A program made the position numbers and the translations under genes. Positions 46,776 through 57,608 of a stretch of 64,000 nt of DNA are shown here, piece by piece; positions within the stretch are counted from its first letter, which is position 1, and every line of letters starts with the position of its first letter. Under the pieces are notes generated by a model. The model had not been told where the DNA came from. It was given only the letters and a program-made list of their open reading frames with translations, and searched no databases. Origin of the DNA: Gaeumannomyces sp. JS-464 (lineage: Eukaryota > Ascomycota > Sordariomycetes > Magnaporthales > Magnaporthaceae); assembly GCA_002197995.1 (NCBI GenBank), contig NGZR01000004.1, forward strand, positions 3,348,001-3,412,000, given 5' to 3'.

Positions 46776-47740
46776 GGGGGCAAGGCCCGTCTGGGCATTG
46801 GCGCGTTTTCATGTGCGAGGCGACGGTGGGCGGGCGCGGGGGTGGTGCTTGCCGCGAGACTGGCGAGGGCGGCGACGAGATATACTGCCGGGTGCTCGTG
46901 TTACTCGGTCCTTGGTCGAGACCCAACAAGCGAGCCTGCCGCCGCCGTTCGTCTGGTCTGTCGGGTCGTGCTGTCTGGTCTGCCTGGGGGTGTGCGTGGG
47001 TGTGCGGGCGCGGCGTCAAGGGTATCCAGCGGAAAGTGGAGGCCTTCTGCTTCTGCCGGCGGTACGCTCGCTTCTTTTTTTCCCTTTCTGTTCCGTCTCT
47101 CCCGCAGTCCTTCTTTTTCGCTTTTTCTTTTGCTTCCTTTTTCGATTTGCCCCTCAGATGAATTGAGAGCAGAAGAGAAAAAGGTCAATCAATCAAATGT
47201 CACTTGATACATTTCCGCGGTTCTGCCAAGGGCCTGCCCGCCGCAAGGTTTGGTTTGGTAGCAATCAATGTCACCACTTCTTCAACCGATGAGCACGTTC
47301 CTCAGTCCTCAGTGGTGGGCGGATGGGCAGCACCCACGCACGGGCGGGCGGCCGGTACTAGCTTGCCTGGAGGCCCTGGGCGGTTGGTGCTTTTCGGTGG
47401 GCTAGCGGGTTGTTGCTTGCCCAGTTGGGCCAGCCTAGGAAGCCACGCCTGCGCCGGGCGCTGGTTGCCCGCCTCCATGAAACACTCCCGCTGGCGTCTG
47501 ATTGCACAAATTCCCCGGCTGGCGCGAAGCGTGTCCGAGCAGCAGGTCTCCAGCTGCTACAGTGGTGTTGTACTGAAATAATCACCCACCTCAGGTACCC
47601 GACCGGGCCCCCATGTTACCGCTATACCAAATACAGCGAAAACAAGCCACGGCCCCATCCCCGGTTAAAAAGGTACTTACTGCAAATTTTGCTCTTAACC
47701 ACGTGGCATAGAAAGGGCGGGCGCTGGCTAACACGCGTTG
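46776..47740. other. Upstream region of the transcription factor
   Basis: Pyrimidine-rich, GC-rich sequence upstream of the minus-strand gene, with T runs near 47083–47150 (plus strand). Several overlapping frames on all strands reflect composition only. Confidence 0.35.
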
Positions 47741-48330
47741 CTTAAAATTGTTAAAATTAATACTATTAATATAAAAAAAACCATAAATGCAAAGTAAATA
47801 TATATATGTTAAAATAAAGTACATAAGTGTAAAATTAAAAAAAGAAGTACATTTAAATTTTTTAAAGGTTTTATATATATATAATGGTATAAAGTATTTA
47901 TAATGTAGTATTAGTTATATTTTTAACGCGCGTCGTATACATTGATTAAACTAAGTTTAACCCTTTTTTTATTAACGCCGCGATTATATTTTAAATTTAT
48001 ATCGCGCTTGCCGTACCCTAATGCAAAATAACGTCGTTAATTTTAATAATAACTTTAAATGTAAAGTTAAGCGTTTTTTTATATTTTACATAAACTGTTA
48101 CAATTTAACTTTTTAATTCGCTTATATATATTAAAACTACTATTAACCTTTAAAAACGCATTTTTTTTATAAATATTTTTTTAACTAATATTATAAAAAA
48201 TATAAAACGTTATTACTAATAACAGTTTGTATACAAAATGGTAATAATATAACTTTTTTTATTACCTTTTTAAATAACAAATAACGCCTTGGTTAAACCA
48301 CTTACGAGATTTAGAAGTATTAATTTCCCT
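47741..48330. mobile_element. AT-rich relic block with RIP-like signature
   Basis: About 590 bp of extreme A/T bias in a GC-rich locus, dense in TpA and poly-A/T. Remaining cytosines sit largely in CpG groups (AACGCGCGTCG, ACGCCGCGA, ATCGCGCTTG, AACGTCGTT), the pattern left when CpA is turned into TpA by repeat-induced point mutation. No reading frame survives. Probably a mutated transposon fragment; the type cannot be told. Confidence 0.6.
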
Positions 48331-48354
48331 TAGTAAAAAGCCGGCTTTTTACTA
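48331..48354. repeat. 24-nt perfect palindrome
   Basis: The sequence equals its own reverse complement over 24 nt: left arm TAGTAAAAAGCC, right arm GGCTTTTTACTA, no spacer. It lies exactly at the right edge of the AT-rich block, where composition returns to GC rich. Confidence 0.95.
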
Positions 48355-49548
48355 GCCTTGAAGCGAAACGGTGGAGCGGCCAGGGCCCCCTTACTAGCGG
48401 CGAGATTTCTGTGTGCGTGAAAATTTACCCATCACACCTACGTAGGTACCCGTCATCGTTGGAATCGGCTTGCGACAATCTCCCGACAGCCCTTGCCTTG
48501 CTGTAGCCTGCGGGTGCCTCGCTCCCTTTGATAGGCGCGCGCTGTTCCTCCCGAGTCCTGATGATGTGTACCATGTATGTGTGTATGTGTGTATGCACGG
48601 TTCCTTGGCTGTCGCGCGTGCCAGTCAATGACACAACTGAACTGCCCGCCCTGCCTCGGGAAGCGGTCAAGGCGGTCTGTCCTGGCGAGCCGAGTGCTCC
48701 TGGCCGAGCACATAGTTGGTAGGTACCTACCTAGGTAGGTAGGTAGGTAGGTAGGTGCGGTGCTGTGTACGCAAACTGGCATAACTGGTAAAAAGGCAGG
48801 CCCCAGCACGACAAGACGTGGGATCCGGGACCAAGCATGCTCGCTTATCCATCGACCGAGGCACCAGATCCGTACCAAACACAAACACTGTCCCCTCCCC
48901 CAAGACCCCCTGCCTACAACCCACCTTTGCTGCGCGGCCGGCTTTTCAGCAACGGATTTGCGATGGCAGATTGCCATTGCCCGCAGGGGACCCCAGACCA
49001 GTCCCAACACAGCGATCAATCCGCTCTCCTCAGGATCTGGTGCGGCAGCATCCTCCGAGTCTTGGGAGGCTTGTGCGGGCATTTGTCCGCACCCGGTCAC
49101 AACACACCCGCGAGTCAATCCTCGATGGCCGCCCACCCCAATGCACCAATGCACCCATTCATCGACTTCGAGGCGGCCAGCATCAGCGAAGGACCGACCA
49201 ATGCGCACCTAATGTGCTCACATCTCTTCGCGTGCCGTTGGACTTCACGCTGAAAATCTTTCCCTCCCAACCATCCAGATATTTTCAATAGGCATAAACT
49301 CCGGGAACCTTGCTCCTACTCGGGGGCTGTGATGTCTAGCGGCATTTGGGGGATGGCATCATGTTCGCTCCCAAGCTCCGTCACGTGTGCCAGCGTATCA
49401 GCATTTGAATGGTGTCAAGACCGCGGTTCCCACGATGTTCGTCTGTCTGGTTTCTCAACAGATTCTTTGTATTCACCCAAAGGTTCCATCGAGGCCCGCT
49501 GAGCTTATATATCCGCACTATCCGCCCCATGCGTGGACACAAACGAGA
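48355..49548. other. Gene-free stretch left of the LINE
   Basis: About 1.2 kb of normal composition between the AT-rich block and the LINE, with a TAGG microsatellite at 48719–48757 and TGTATG repeats near 48570. Long frames on both strands (48453–49208 minus; 48818–49291 plus) are mirror images of GC-biased sequence and lack family signal. Confidence 0.35.
48719..48757. repeat. TAGG microsatellite with ACCTAGGT core
   Basis: GTAGGTACCTACCTAGG followed by five to six TAGG units. The same ACCTAGGTAGG core is seen in other intergenic regions of the window. Confidence 0.9.
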
Positions 49549-49563
49549 TCGGACTTTGATGAG
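49549..49563 (+). repeat. Target-site duplication, left copy
   Basis: TCGGACTTTGATGAG. Identical 15-mer at 55717–55731. It sits directly beside the tetranucleotide tail of the LINE. Confidence 0.93.
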
Positions 49564-49580
49564 TGAGTGAGTGAGTGAGT
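49561..49580. repeat. (GAGT)5 tail of the LINE
   Basis: Five GAGT units, equivalent to (ACTC)n at the 3' end of the minus-strand element. Tad-like LINEs often end in a short simple repeat instead of poly-A. It overlaps the target duplication by three bases. Confidence 0.85.
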
Positions 49581-50359
49581 ATATTTAACGTCAGTAAGTC
49601 GGGATCTACCAGTCCCTGCCTCCCAAGGGGCATATGACGTGCTAGCGCTACCTAAGCTAAACATTAGGCTACATGTTGCTATCCGGCGGCTAGCAGAATT
49701 AAACCCGAAGGCACACGAAGGTCGGGCCGCGTTCCAGCGCTCCTTGTTAGTGAGCGGGCAATCGGCGGTAGGGCGTATATATATACGCCAGGGCGTTGTA
49801 AAGCGCTGCGGGTGGTAGTAGTGCGTTCGGCCGGCGAGTATGCCGGTAAAGGGGTGGGGCCGGGTTTTAGGCTGGAAGGTCCTCGGGACCCCCAGGGCCC
49901 GGCCGGAGGTGCGGGGGACCAACGAGCCTACTGTTAGTCCTGGTGGTACAAAGGAAAAAGGTAAAAGGTGTAGGAGAACAAGGAAAAGGATGTATGCGGG
50001 CTTTTTAGGCCCTGTTGTTATCGTCCAGCGATAGTGTAATAATTGGTAGCTTCGGCGAACGAAGCAAAAAGGAAAGGCTTTTAAAGTAGCCGTTTCCAAT
50101 ATCCGGGCCTGTCGGAAGCCGGGGAGGGGTCCGCTATAGGCCATTTATTTTCTGCCGTTTTAGCCAACCTGCAAAATACAGGTGGGAAGGGGATTTGTTT
50201 TTCCGCAGCGGCACGGGTTATCGTCTTCGTGCTGGAACTTTCGGTGTACCAGTCGAAATCCCCGTAACCGGTGCGTGCGGCTATTAGCCGTTGCAGTACC
50301 TCCGGTGCAGCTGCAACGCTTCGGGCGTATGTTGTGGTGCCGGCGGGAGGCCTATAGCC

Positions 50360-50924
50360 TTATACCGATCCGGAAAGTTGTTTAAACCATGCGTTCCGGG
50401 CGTCCCGGGCCGTTTTCCGGGCTAAAGCCTTTACTCCGGCCACCGTTGGTTTAAAATGTTGGGGTATTGGCAGGGCCGATCCCAACTTTGCTTCGGCGTT
50501 TGCCTTTTCGTTTCCGGGGATTCCCATATGGCCCGGGGACCAGCGTACGTATACCTGGTGTTTATCCATAAGGCAATGGATTTTTTAAAGGCCTTTTGTG
50601 ATATTAGGGGCCGTGCTTAAACAGCCGTTGGCCGCCGAGGTGTTATCGAGGCACAAGTGGAAAGTGCAATTGCGGAAGCTCCAAACGGCTTTACGGAGGC
50701 CCATCCGGGCCCCTTCCGCCTCGCCGTCGAATACTTCCGCGGGATGCGCCAGCCGGCCGTGCCCGGAAAGTTTGCGTTGGCCGGCTTGGTATATTACCCA
50801 GCCGTATCCAACTGCTCCGTTTTGCTTTGGACCCGTCGCTATATATTATAACGTCGGTGGGTGGGAGGGTGCAAAGCCACGCCGTAAATGCTTTAGCGGC
50901 TGCTTGCTTTTCTTGTATGGCCAC
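50360..50924 (-). pseudogene. LINE ORF2: RNase H domain, broken
   Basis: Two frames. 50924–50691 holds DVIIYSDGSK, the first catalytic Asp strand of RNase H. 50569–50360 holds YVRWSPGHMGIPGNEKANAE, the conserved His loop and following acidic helix. The linking part is out of frame. RNase H removes the RNA strand during target-primed reverse transcription. Confidence 0.85.
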
Positions 50925-51338
50925 CGTAAGCCCCGTATATTTATAAAGGTAGGCCGGGCGGGTGCAAGCCGGAAAAGTCCGGCCGTCCTTTGCAAAAAGG
51001 TTGCAAGCTGCCGGGTAAGCCTGCCCTAGGCCCTCGGGCGTTAAGGGCCGGCTTGGCCGCTGCGGCCAGGGGGTGTTTTTCCGGAACCGTATTTATACGG
51101 GCCGCAAAACGGAGGCGGGCTTGTTCCAAAAGCGCCTGGGCGGGATGCCGGATTCGTAATGCAATGCGTTTATCGGTGTGGTTTTCCAAGCTGGGACCAC
51201 TGCTTAAACGCGGTTAAGGCTTTATCGACCCGATCGATTAAATGGCCTTGGCGGATAATTTGCTGTTGTGCCGGCTTGTACGGGTGTGGTTTAGTTTTAC
51301 CCTATACCATACCTCGGCCCCGTATAAAGCCGTAGGGA

Positions 51339-52893
51339 TTATAACCGTTGTAACGGCTTTGTAAACCGAATGTGCCGGTATCCCCCTATCGAATTCGTAA
51401 GCCTTCGGAGGTGGTTGGCAACGCTTTGGGCTTTTGCAGCCCTGTTTTCCACGTGGGCTTTAAAATTAAGCCTTTGGTCGAAAAGGACCCCTAACCACCG
51501 TAAAGCTCCTGTAGCTTGTTGTATATGGTAAAGCCTCCGCCGTAACCGCTGGGGTTGTGGGATTTCTCCGTTTGGAAAAATGCATAAGCTCGCACTTCCC
51601 CGGGTCGAAAGCAACCTTATTAGCCCTGCCCCAACGTAGGATTTCCGTAACCGTAGCCCCTGCTTTACGGGAGCACTCCTCCGGAGTGCTACCCGTTACG
51701 CAAATGCCTATATCGTCCGCGTATCCGTACCTAATCGCTTTTGCTTTGGGTAGGATTTCGGCCATATAAAGCATAAATAGGACCGGTAACGCCGGTAACC
51801 CTTGGGGTAGCCCGCAGTCCGGGGAAAAAGGGGGTGCCGTGGCGTCCTCCAAACGCACTTTAACCACCCTGTTTTGCAAAAATATACCCATCGTACTAAC
51901 GTTATCCCAGCCTTGGTTTAAAAGCCTTTAAAAGCCTCCGGCGAAGTACGGCGTCGAAAGCCCTTGTACATCCATGGTAACGAGGGCGGCCGTTTTATGC
52001 TTTTGGAAGGCCCGTTCCACCTCGTGGGCCACGCATGCCGTTAAATCGATGGCGGCCTTTTTCGGGGTAGCCCCGGCGTGTTGCGGGGCTATAAGCCCGT
52101 GTTGTAATGCGAGGGATGCCATCCGCGAAGCCAGCCGCTCCAGCCCTTTCCCTAAGCACGGGAGTAAAGCTATCGGGCGGTAGGATTTTGGGTCCGTTAA
52201 ATCCGTTTTATTCGGCTTTTTTAGCATAACCACTTCCGCTGTGCGGAAAGGGCTGGGTGGTGCCCGGCCCTAAGGCAAGCCTCGAAAAGGCCCTAACGTA
52301 TTCCCCTATTGCCGGCCACGCCGCTGTAAGTAGCTTAACCGTTAAATCGACGCCCGGGGCCGTGTTTGCCGTGCCAACGGTGCACTTCCGGCATTCCTTT
52401 AAAACGTGGGGGTCCCACGGGAGTTGTGCGGTTTTGGTAGCCCTTTGCTGTAACGGGTCCTTTAAGTCGTCCTCCGCCGTAAACCTACGGAGGATTTGCG
52501 GCCTAATGCTTCCGCTTTATCCCTGGGGCTATTATAACCTCCCCGTTAATATTTAACGGGGGAAGCCGTATAGCGGGTGTAAGTTTATGCCACTTTACAG
52601 CACGGTATAGCGCTTTCGGGAATCCATTTCCTCCAGCACGCTGGCCCAATGCTGTTTTTAGCCGTCCGAACCGTTGCTTTTAAAGCACGGGCTTCGGCCG
52701 TAAAAGGCCCGCCGTTTCCCATAGCTTTTGCAAGTCCCGTTACGTTGGCGCACTTTTCGTTCCACCAGGTTGGCCTTTTCTTTTGCTTTAGCCCCCGGCC
52801 GAAAGCCATTAACGCATTTTTTAATAAGTTTGTTAATGCTTCGGCCGCTTTATCCAGGTGTTCCGCAGTGCCTGGGTTTGTAAGTGGTGGCAA
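51339..52893 (-). pseudogene. LINE ORF2: reverse transcriptase domain, broken
   Basis: Fragments in order: 52893–52585 (linker with RPTWWNEKCA), 52233–51928 (KPNKTDLTDPKSYRPIALLP and VTMDVQG, the first catalytic Asp), 51891–51466 (GLPQGLPALPVLFMLYMAEI and the YADD catalytic box at about 51723–51712), and 51614–51339 (LRWLGVLFDQRLNFKAHVE, thumb entry). The usual QGSPxSP motif reads QGLPALP, both Ser codons now TTA, which is what a TCA-to-TTA change would give. Frames between fragments do not join. Confidence 0.88.
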
Positions 52894-52949
52894 GTTGCCG
52901 GCCCCCGTTATACCGCGTTTGCGAAAAACGGTAGTTTATCGTTTGGTAG

Positions 52950-53816
52950 CGTAATACGCCGGCAGTCCGGAACGAAGTTATTGCGGTTAGGAATTTCGAT
53001 CCGTATCGAGCGGTGGTCCGAATCGGTTGCTAGCGAAGGTCGATTTCCGCTGTTGCTAAAGGGCGTTGGAAAAGGTAAAATCCAAAACGCCCTCGTTATG
53101 CGTAGGTTGGCCTGGGTCGGTAAGTAGGAGGAGGTTATAAGTATTAGCCCATTGGGCTATATCCTGGCCCCTATTCCTATTACTTAACCGGATCCCACGC
53201 CGGGAACCCTGCGTTAAATTTCCAGCTATAATGCATTTTGCCGTTGGGCGCCAACGTAGTAAAAGGTCCAACGAGGGTTCCGAAGGGTCCCTAAAGGCCT
53301 ATATACGTTAACGAAGGTGCACTGGCGACGGTAAGCCAAAAGGATGTCCCGGGTGTTGCCTGCCGGCCGGTCCGCTACGGGCCGAAGCCCCGGGTCCTTC
53401 CGTACGTAAGTTATTACCCGAGGCCTGGTTTGGTGTTGCCAGCTATTTACCGGAGTAAATAGCTCGTACGACGGGTGGGTGCAAAGCATAAGCTTCCCTT
53501 TCCACGCGCTAGGCTCCTGCATTAGCACCACGTCGATATTTTGCTCCAAAATAGTTGGAGTAAAGTAGCCCCCGCTCCCAGCTACGTCGAACGTTCGCTT
53601 GGGCGGCGGTTAAAGCACGGCGTTCGGGGCGAAGCCCCGGGCGCCGGGCCCTATTGCCATGCGTTTGTTGTATCCGGTTGGCTGCTGGCATACGTAAAAG
53701 CGGCGTTGGTATTGGGGGCTTTGGCCTAAGGTTGTTGGCCGGCGGTACCGTCGGTTTCCTCCAGGGTTTCCGGTTATTTCGATAGCCCTTTCGGGCTCGG
53801 GGAGGTCCAGTTCCAT
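52950..53816 (-). pseudogene. LINE ORF2: AP-type endonuclease domain, broken
   Basis: Frames 53691–53509, 53549–53226 and 53271–53056. Recognisable strands: MEQNIDVVLMQEPSAWKGKL (catalytic Glu in QEP), VITYVRKD, FVNVYRP, CIIAGNLTQGSR (where GDFN is usual, here GNL) and LDFTFSNAL. This domain nicks the target DNA. The replaced acidic residue adds to the evidence that it is dead. Confidence 0.8.
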
Positions 53817-55579
53817 ATCCGCCAGTACTTCGTATTGGTTGTTAAAACTAACCCTAAGCCTTTTGGCAGGGTGCCTTCCTTGCCGGCCGTACGGGCCGCG
53901 CCCTCGGGGGCCAGCGGATTTGCCGGGCTTACCTCGGCAGCGTCGGCGGTGGCAGCAGCGGCAGGAACGGCGGCGGCGGCGGGGGTAACGGAAGCAGCGG
54001 CGTTACCGGTACCGGCCGCGGGATTGGCATTAGCGGTAACGGTTACAACGGAATTGTCCGTAGTAACCGCGGTTGCAGGAAGGGCGTTGGCGGTGGCGGC
54101 CGCGGCGGCCGCGGCGGTGGCGGCGGCAGCGGCGGCTTCCACCTCTTTTACCGCCGCCCGGTAGGCTTGTGCCCCTAATTTCCTAACCGCGCCTTTTTCC
54201 CCACGGGTTAAATGCTTTAGCACTCCGTTTACCCGTACAGGCTTTATAGGGCAGTTCGGGTGGTCGGCTGGGTACGGGCCCGAACAGTTTGCGCATTGCG
54301 GAAGGGCCGTGCACGGCGATGCGTGCCGGCCGTCGTTCACTTTCCCGCACCGGAGGCACCTATCGGCCCGGGCACAGTTGCGAGCCACGTGAAAGCCGTG
54401 GCAGCCGGGGGTATGTTGCGTAACCGGCGGGTGTCGTTGTACGCGGCGTGAAAAAACGTAATCCCCCAAAGCCTAAACCCGGTTACGCGCGTGTAAAAGG
54501 ATATAATCCATATATACGCCCTTGGTAATTAGCGCCGGCCCGGAGGGCTTAACGCTTACTGGCTTTAGCCCTGTTTGGGCTTCGACTTCCTCCCGGACCA
54601 GCTTTTCCGATACCGGGACGCTTTGTCCGAGGCCGTTCGTTAAGGACGTGGGGCATCCGGAAATCACGTAGTTAAACCAGATTTCGGGCTTTTCGATCCT
54701 TTCGGCGTTATATAAACGGCCTAATTCGGATCGATGCTGCAAAAGCCGGCTTTGGATATCCGCCGTTTTTGCTTTTAGCACGAACCCAGTAGGGGTTCGA
54801 TAAGCTTCCGGGACGTCGGCTGTCGTAAACGGCAGGTCCCTGCTATCGGCAAGGGCTTTGCGAATACTAAAGCCCGTTTGTTGGTTGCCCAAGCCTGTTT
54901 TTCCTCCGGGATTTTAACAAAAACCCGGAAATCGGCTTTGGGCCGGGCGGGAGGGCGGGGCTCCCGGGGTGCACGGTTTTTTAAAGCCTGTGCGGGTTGC
55001 TGGGGCTGCTGGAGCCCTGTTCGGGCCGCCGCCGCGTAAGTGGTCGGGGGCGGGCGTTGCGGGTTAGGCGCGTAAGGTTCCGGGGCCCGTAGGGGTTTCT
55101 TTCCCTTTGGGCCGGCGTTGGCAGGCCGAAAAGGGCTTGTTTGGCGTATTCGATAAAACAATCCTTCCAGCCGTTGGCTTCGGGGATTGCCTCCAGTGGG
55201 AGGGAAGCGATGCCGGCGTCGATAAAGCGGGCGAGGGTTGTGCAAATTAAAGCCGTTTGCTGTTGCTTGCGGCTGTAACTCGCAACAATTTCCTCCGCGG
55301 CCGCCGCAGCCGACCCGAGGGGGGGCGCGTAGGCCGGGGGTGGGAAGGGGGGGAAAAGAAAGGAAAGGGGCACCTGTGCCGGTGCTGCCGTCGTGGGTGC
55401 CTTCCTGGCCCTGAACGGGCCCTGTTGGGTGTTGCGAATTCCGCAACGGGGACGGCGTGGTCGGGTGCGCTGACGCGCGGGGGGCCCGGGTGGCAGCGAC
55501 GCGTTCCTCCGGGCCGTTGGGCCGACGAGGAGGGCGCGCGCCACCCTATTGGCCGAAGGGGGGCTGTTGGCAACGGCAT
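53774..55579 (-). pseudogene. LINE ORF1: gag-like protein with zinc knuckles, broken
   Basis: Frames 55544–54981, 55446–54775, 54892–54473 and 54469–53774 overlap in order. The N-terminal part is Pro/Arg rich. The middle has ADFRVFVKIPEEKQAWATNK, the RNA-binding-like domain seen in Tad gag. The last part has a chain of Cys/His knuckles (CHGFHVARNCARADRCLRCG and CTALPQCANCSGPYPADHPN) followed by an Ala-rich repeat tract (about 54160–53930). The knuckles are intact, but the frame changes at least twice upstream. Confidence 0.82.
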
Positions 55580-55716
55580 GTTGCCGTCGCCAGCGCCGTT
55601 GGCGGGCGTGGTTATTGGTGTTGGGTCGCTAATTGGCGGGTGTTAAGGATTTGTATGCAATTTGGCAGTGTGCACTAACAGCGCAATGCCAAGAATTGGT
55701 GAATTCGAGAAAGGTG

Positions 55717-55731
55717 TCGGACTTTGATGAG
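55717..55731 (+). repeat. Target-site duplication, right copy
   Basis: TCGGACTTTGATGAG, identical to 49549–49563. Together they mark the exact borders of the LINE insertion. Confidence 0.93.
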
Positions 55732-57608
55732 GCATTAGGTTCAGAGCGGGTTGGGCGCCACATCCAAGCTGGAGCCAAGTGGCTTGCTTGTGCTTTGAGT
55801 CTCGGAGGGCGAATAGGAGGGGTACCAGCCACCCCCTTGGAGAGCCAGGCGTCAGCTGGGACACTTTGCGCTTGCCGCTGTTTTTCTTGGCACAGGCCAC
55901 CATGGCCCCCAAGGTTCAACCAGCCACGAGGCCACTCACTGGGGGTTCATCGTTCTTTCCTTTGGGCGTCTTGCAAGGCGATAAATGTCCGGTTATTCAC
56001 AGTCCACCACTACAGGACTGCATCCTGGCACCTTCGCGACCTAAATATAGGGGGGAAAAACAGGGAAAGCAAAAAAAAACAAAAAAAACTGCGCCTGATT
56101 GATTGTTCCTCTATTCTTTCCTGATTCATTCCTGACCTTGGAGTTTGGAGGATTCTTTATTTTTCTCGACCCAAAGTGTAGGCGAGAGACGCTACCTTTT
56201 CGTGGCGGACGTGAGCGCAAATCCTTCGTAAGATATTGTACAACAGGTAAAGATCCTACCCGTTTTGGGCTTTCCATGTTCCATAACAGTGGGCGAGTCA
56301 TTCATTCCCGGCGCCGACGACGTAGCAAGCTTTGTGCTGAATCGCCCTCGCTCAACGATGAGATTGGTGCAACCAGCTAGACGAGATGGCGAGCAAGGCA
56401 GCTCGAGCGCCCAAAGGAAAGGCACTGTCAAGCACGGCACTGGATTGCTCATCTTACATGCTATTGATTCGCTCGGGCGACCGTCTGCGTCGTTACCCCG
56501 ACAGCCTGGTCGCCGGGGGCAGGCCAGTCCTGGTCCATTCCAGTCCGTCGCCGCCAAAGTGCCCTCGTGACTTCTTATCTTGCCATGCAAACGACGCCTT
56601 TGCTTCTGTAAGACACAAGAGGAAAGGGTGTGGGGATGTCTGACGCACTTCCAGGAGCTGGCGGATAAGGGGCCAGCAAGGTACGGAGATCCTTAGCGAT
56701 CAAGAGGTACCTCCCGAGCTCCCCAGCATTTTTGCTCCATTCCGTCCATTGGGGCCGCTGGTGATCCGGATGCAGCGAAATGGAGCCTCGGCCGCCCTTG
56801 GAGCCTAGACCCTCAAGATACGGTGTGCCTGCAGCCTGCCTGACCTCGCCGATACGGTCCGGAACCCATCCAATCTCGCTGCCGCCCCCAAGGTTGACAG
56901 CCGCTAGCCCTGTTGTCGACCACTGGAGAGGGCTCGTCCCAGGGGCCTGGCAGGTACCCGCCCCGTGGTCAGTTGGTCGGTACATGTGGCCCGTTAGCGG
57001 CCTGGTCGTCCACTCAACAGCTGGCCCTTCACCTGCTCTGGGTCCGGGGATGGTCAGGCTGGTTGGCGGGGGAAGCCGCCGGGCAGGCCTCCCATTGGCC
57101 CAGATAGCGCACTCCACTTATTCAGGCCAAGCCGCCGCCACCCAGCCGCGGCTTGCTCGCTCACACAGTGCATGGCCTTCCCGAATCGTCTTGACTGATG
57201 CGCGCACTTATCCGGGGGTCCAGCCACACACACCCAGAGCACGTCCGCCAGATGCGTCACAGGAGCAACGTGGAGCTCTCGTCGCACGCAAGGGTGCTGC
57301 CTCCGTCTTGCGGTCCTGACCCGTTATCTACCTCGACTTCCCCCGTCGCTTTCTCTCTCATCCCTCCGTCCTTCCATCCTCAATCCCATCCGCCATCCTT
57401 TTTTCCTTCCCTCCCCATCGTCCATCTGCGTGCTATCCGTGTGCGCACCGCTTCGGTCTTTCCCCTTTGTTCTTGTTGTTCCTCTTGTCTTGTTCTGCTT
57501 GCCTGCTCCATCGTCCTCACGTGCTCCGTACATCCATCACAGTCGCAGGTAGACGGTTTGTTGTTCGGAATCCGATAAGAACTTAGCCACATCACCACGG
57601 TCGCCACC
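55732..57608 (+). promoter_or_regulatory. Gene-free stretch and promoter of the subtilisin gene
   Basis: About 1.9 kb right of the LINE. A-rich runs lie at 56070–56090. The last 250 bases are strongly CT rich, a typical fungal leader, and end in GTCGCCACC before the ATG. Frames such as 56575–57117 (-) and 56780–57319 (+) mirror each other and have no family signal. Confidence 0.45.

Larger units (their letters stand above)
49564..55716 (-). mobile_element. Tad1-like non-LTR retrotransposon (LINE), full length, inactive
   Basis: 6.15-kb element on the minus strand bounded by the 15-bp duplication. 5' to 3' order: ORF1 with gag-like and CCHC region (about 55579–53774), ORF2 with AP-type endonuclease (about 53816–52950), reverse transcriptase (about 52890–51340) and RNase H (50924–50360), then a 3' UTR ending in the GAGT repeat. 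This order with a terminal RNase H fits the Tad1/I superfamily of fungal LINEs. The frames are broken many times, and the reverse transcriptase has lost conserved Ser residues, so it is not active. It inserted into the gene-free stretch between the transcription factor and the subtilisin gene. Confidence 0.9.

Noticed and set aside
47590..47830. 77-codon Phe/Tyr-rich minus-strand frame at the AT-rich block
   Set aside because: Product of extreme A/T composition, with no conserved sequence.
48453..49208. 251-codon minus-strand frame left of the LINE
   Set aside because: Includes microsatellite-encoded Thr-His and Tyr-Leu-Pro repeats; no domain, and frames on the other strand are equally long.
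56575..57319. 180-codon frames on opposite strands upstream of the subtilisin
   Set aside because: They overlap antiparallel over the same GC-rich sequence; no family signal on either side.
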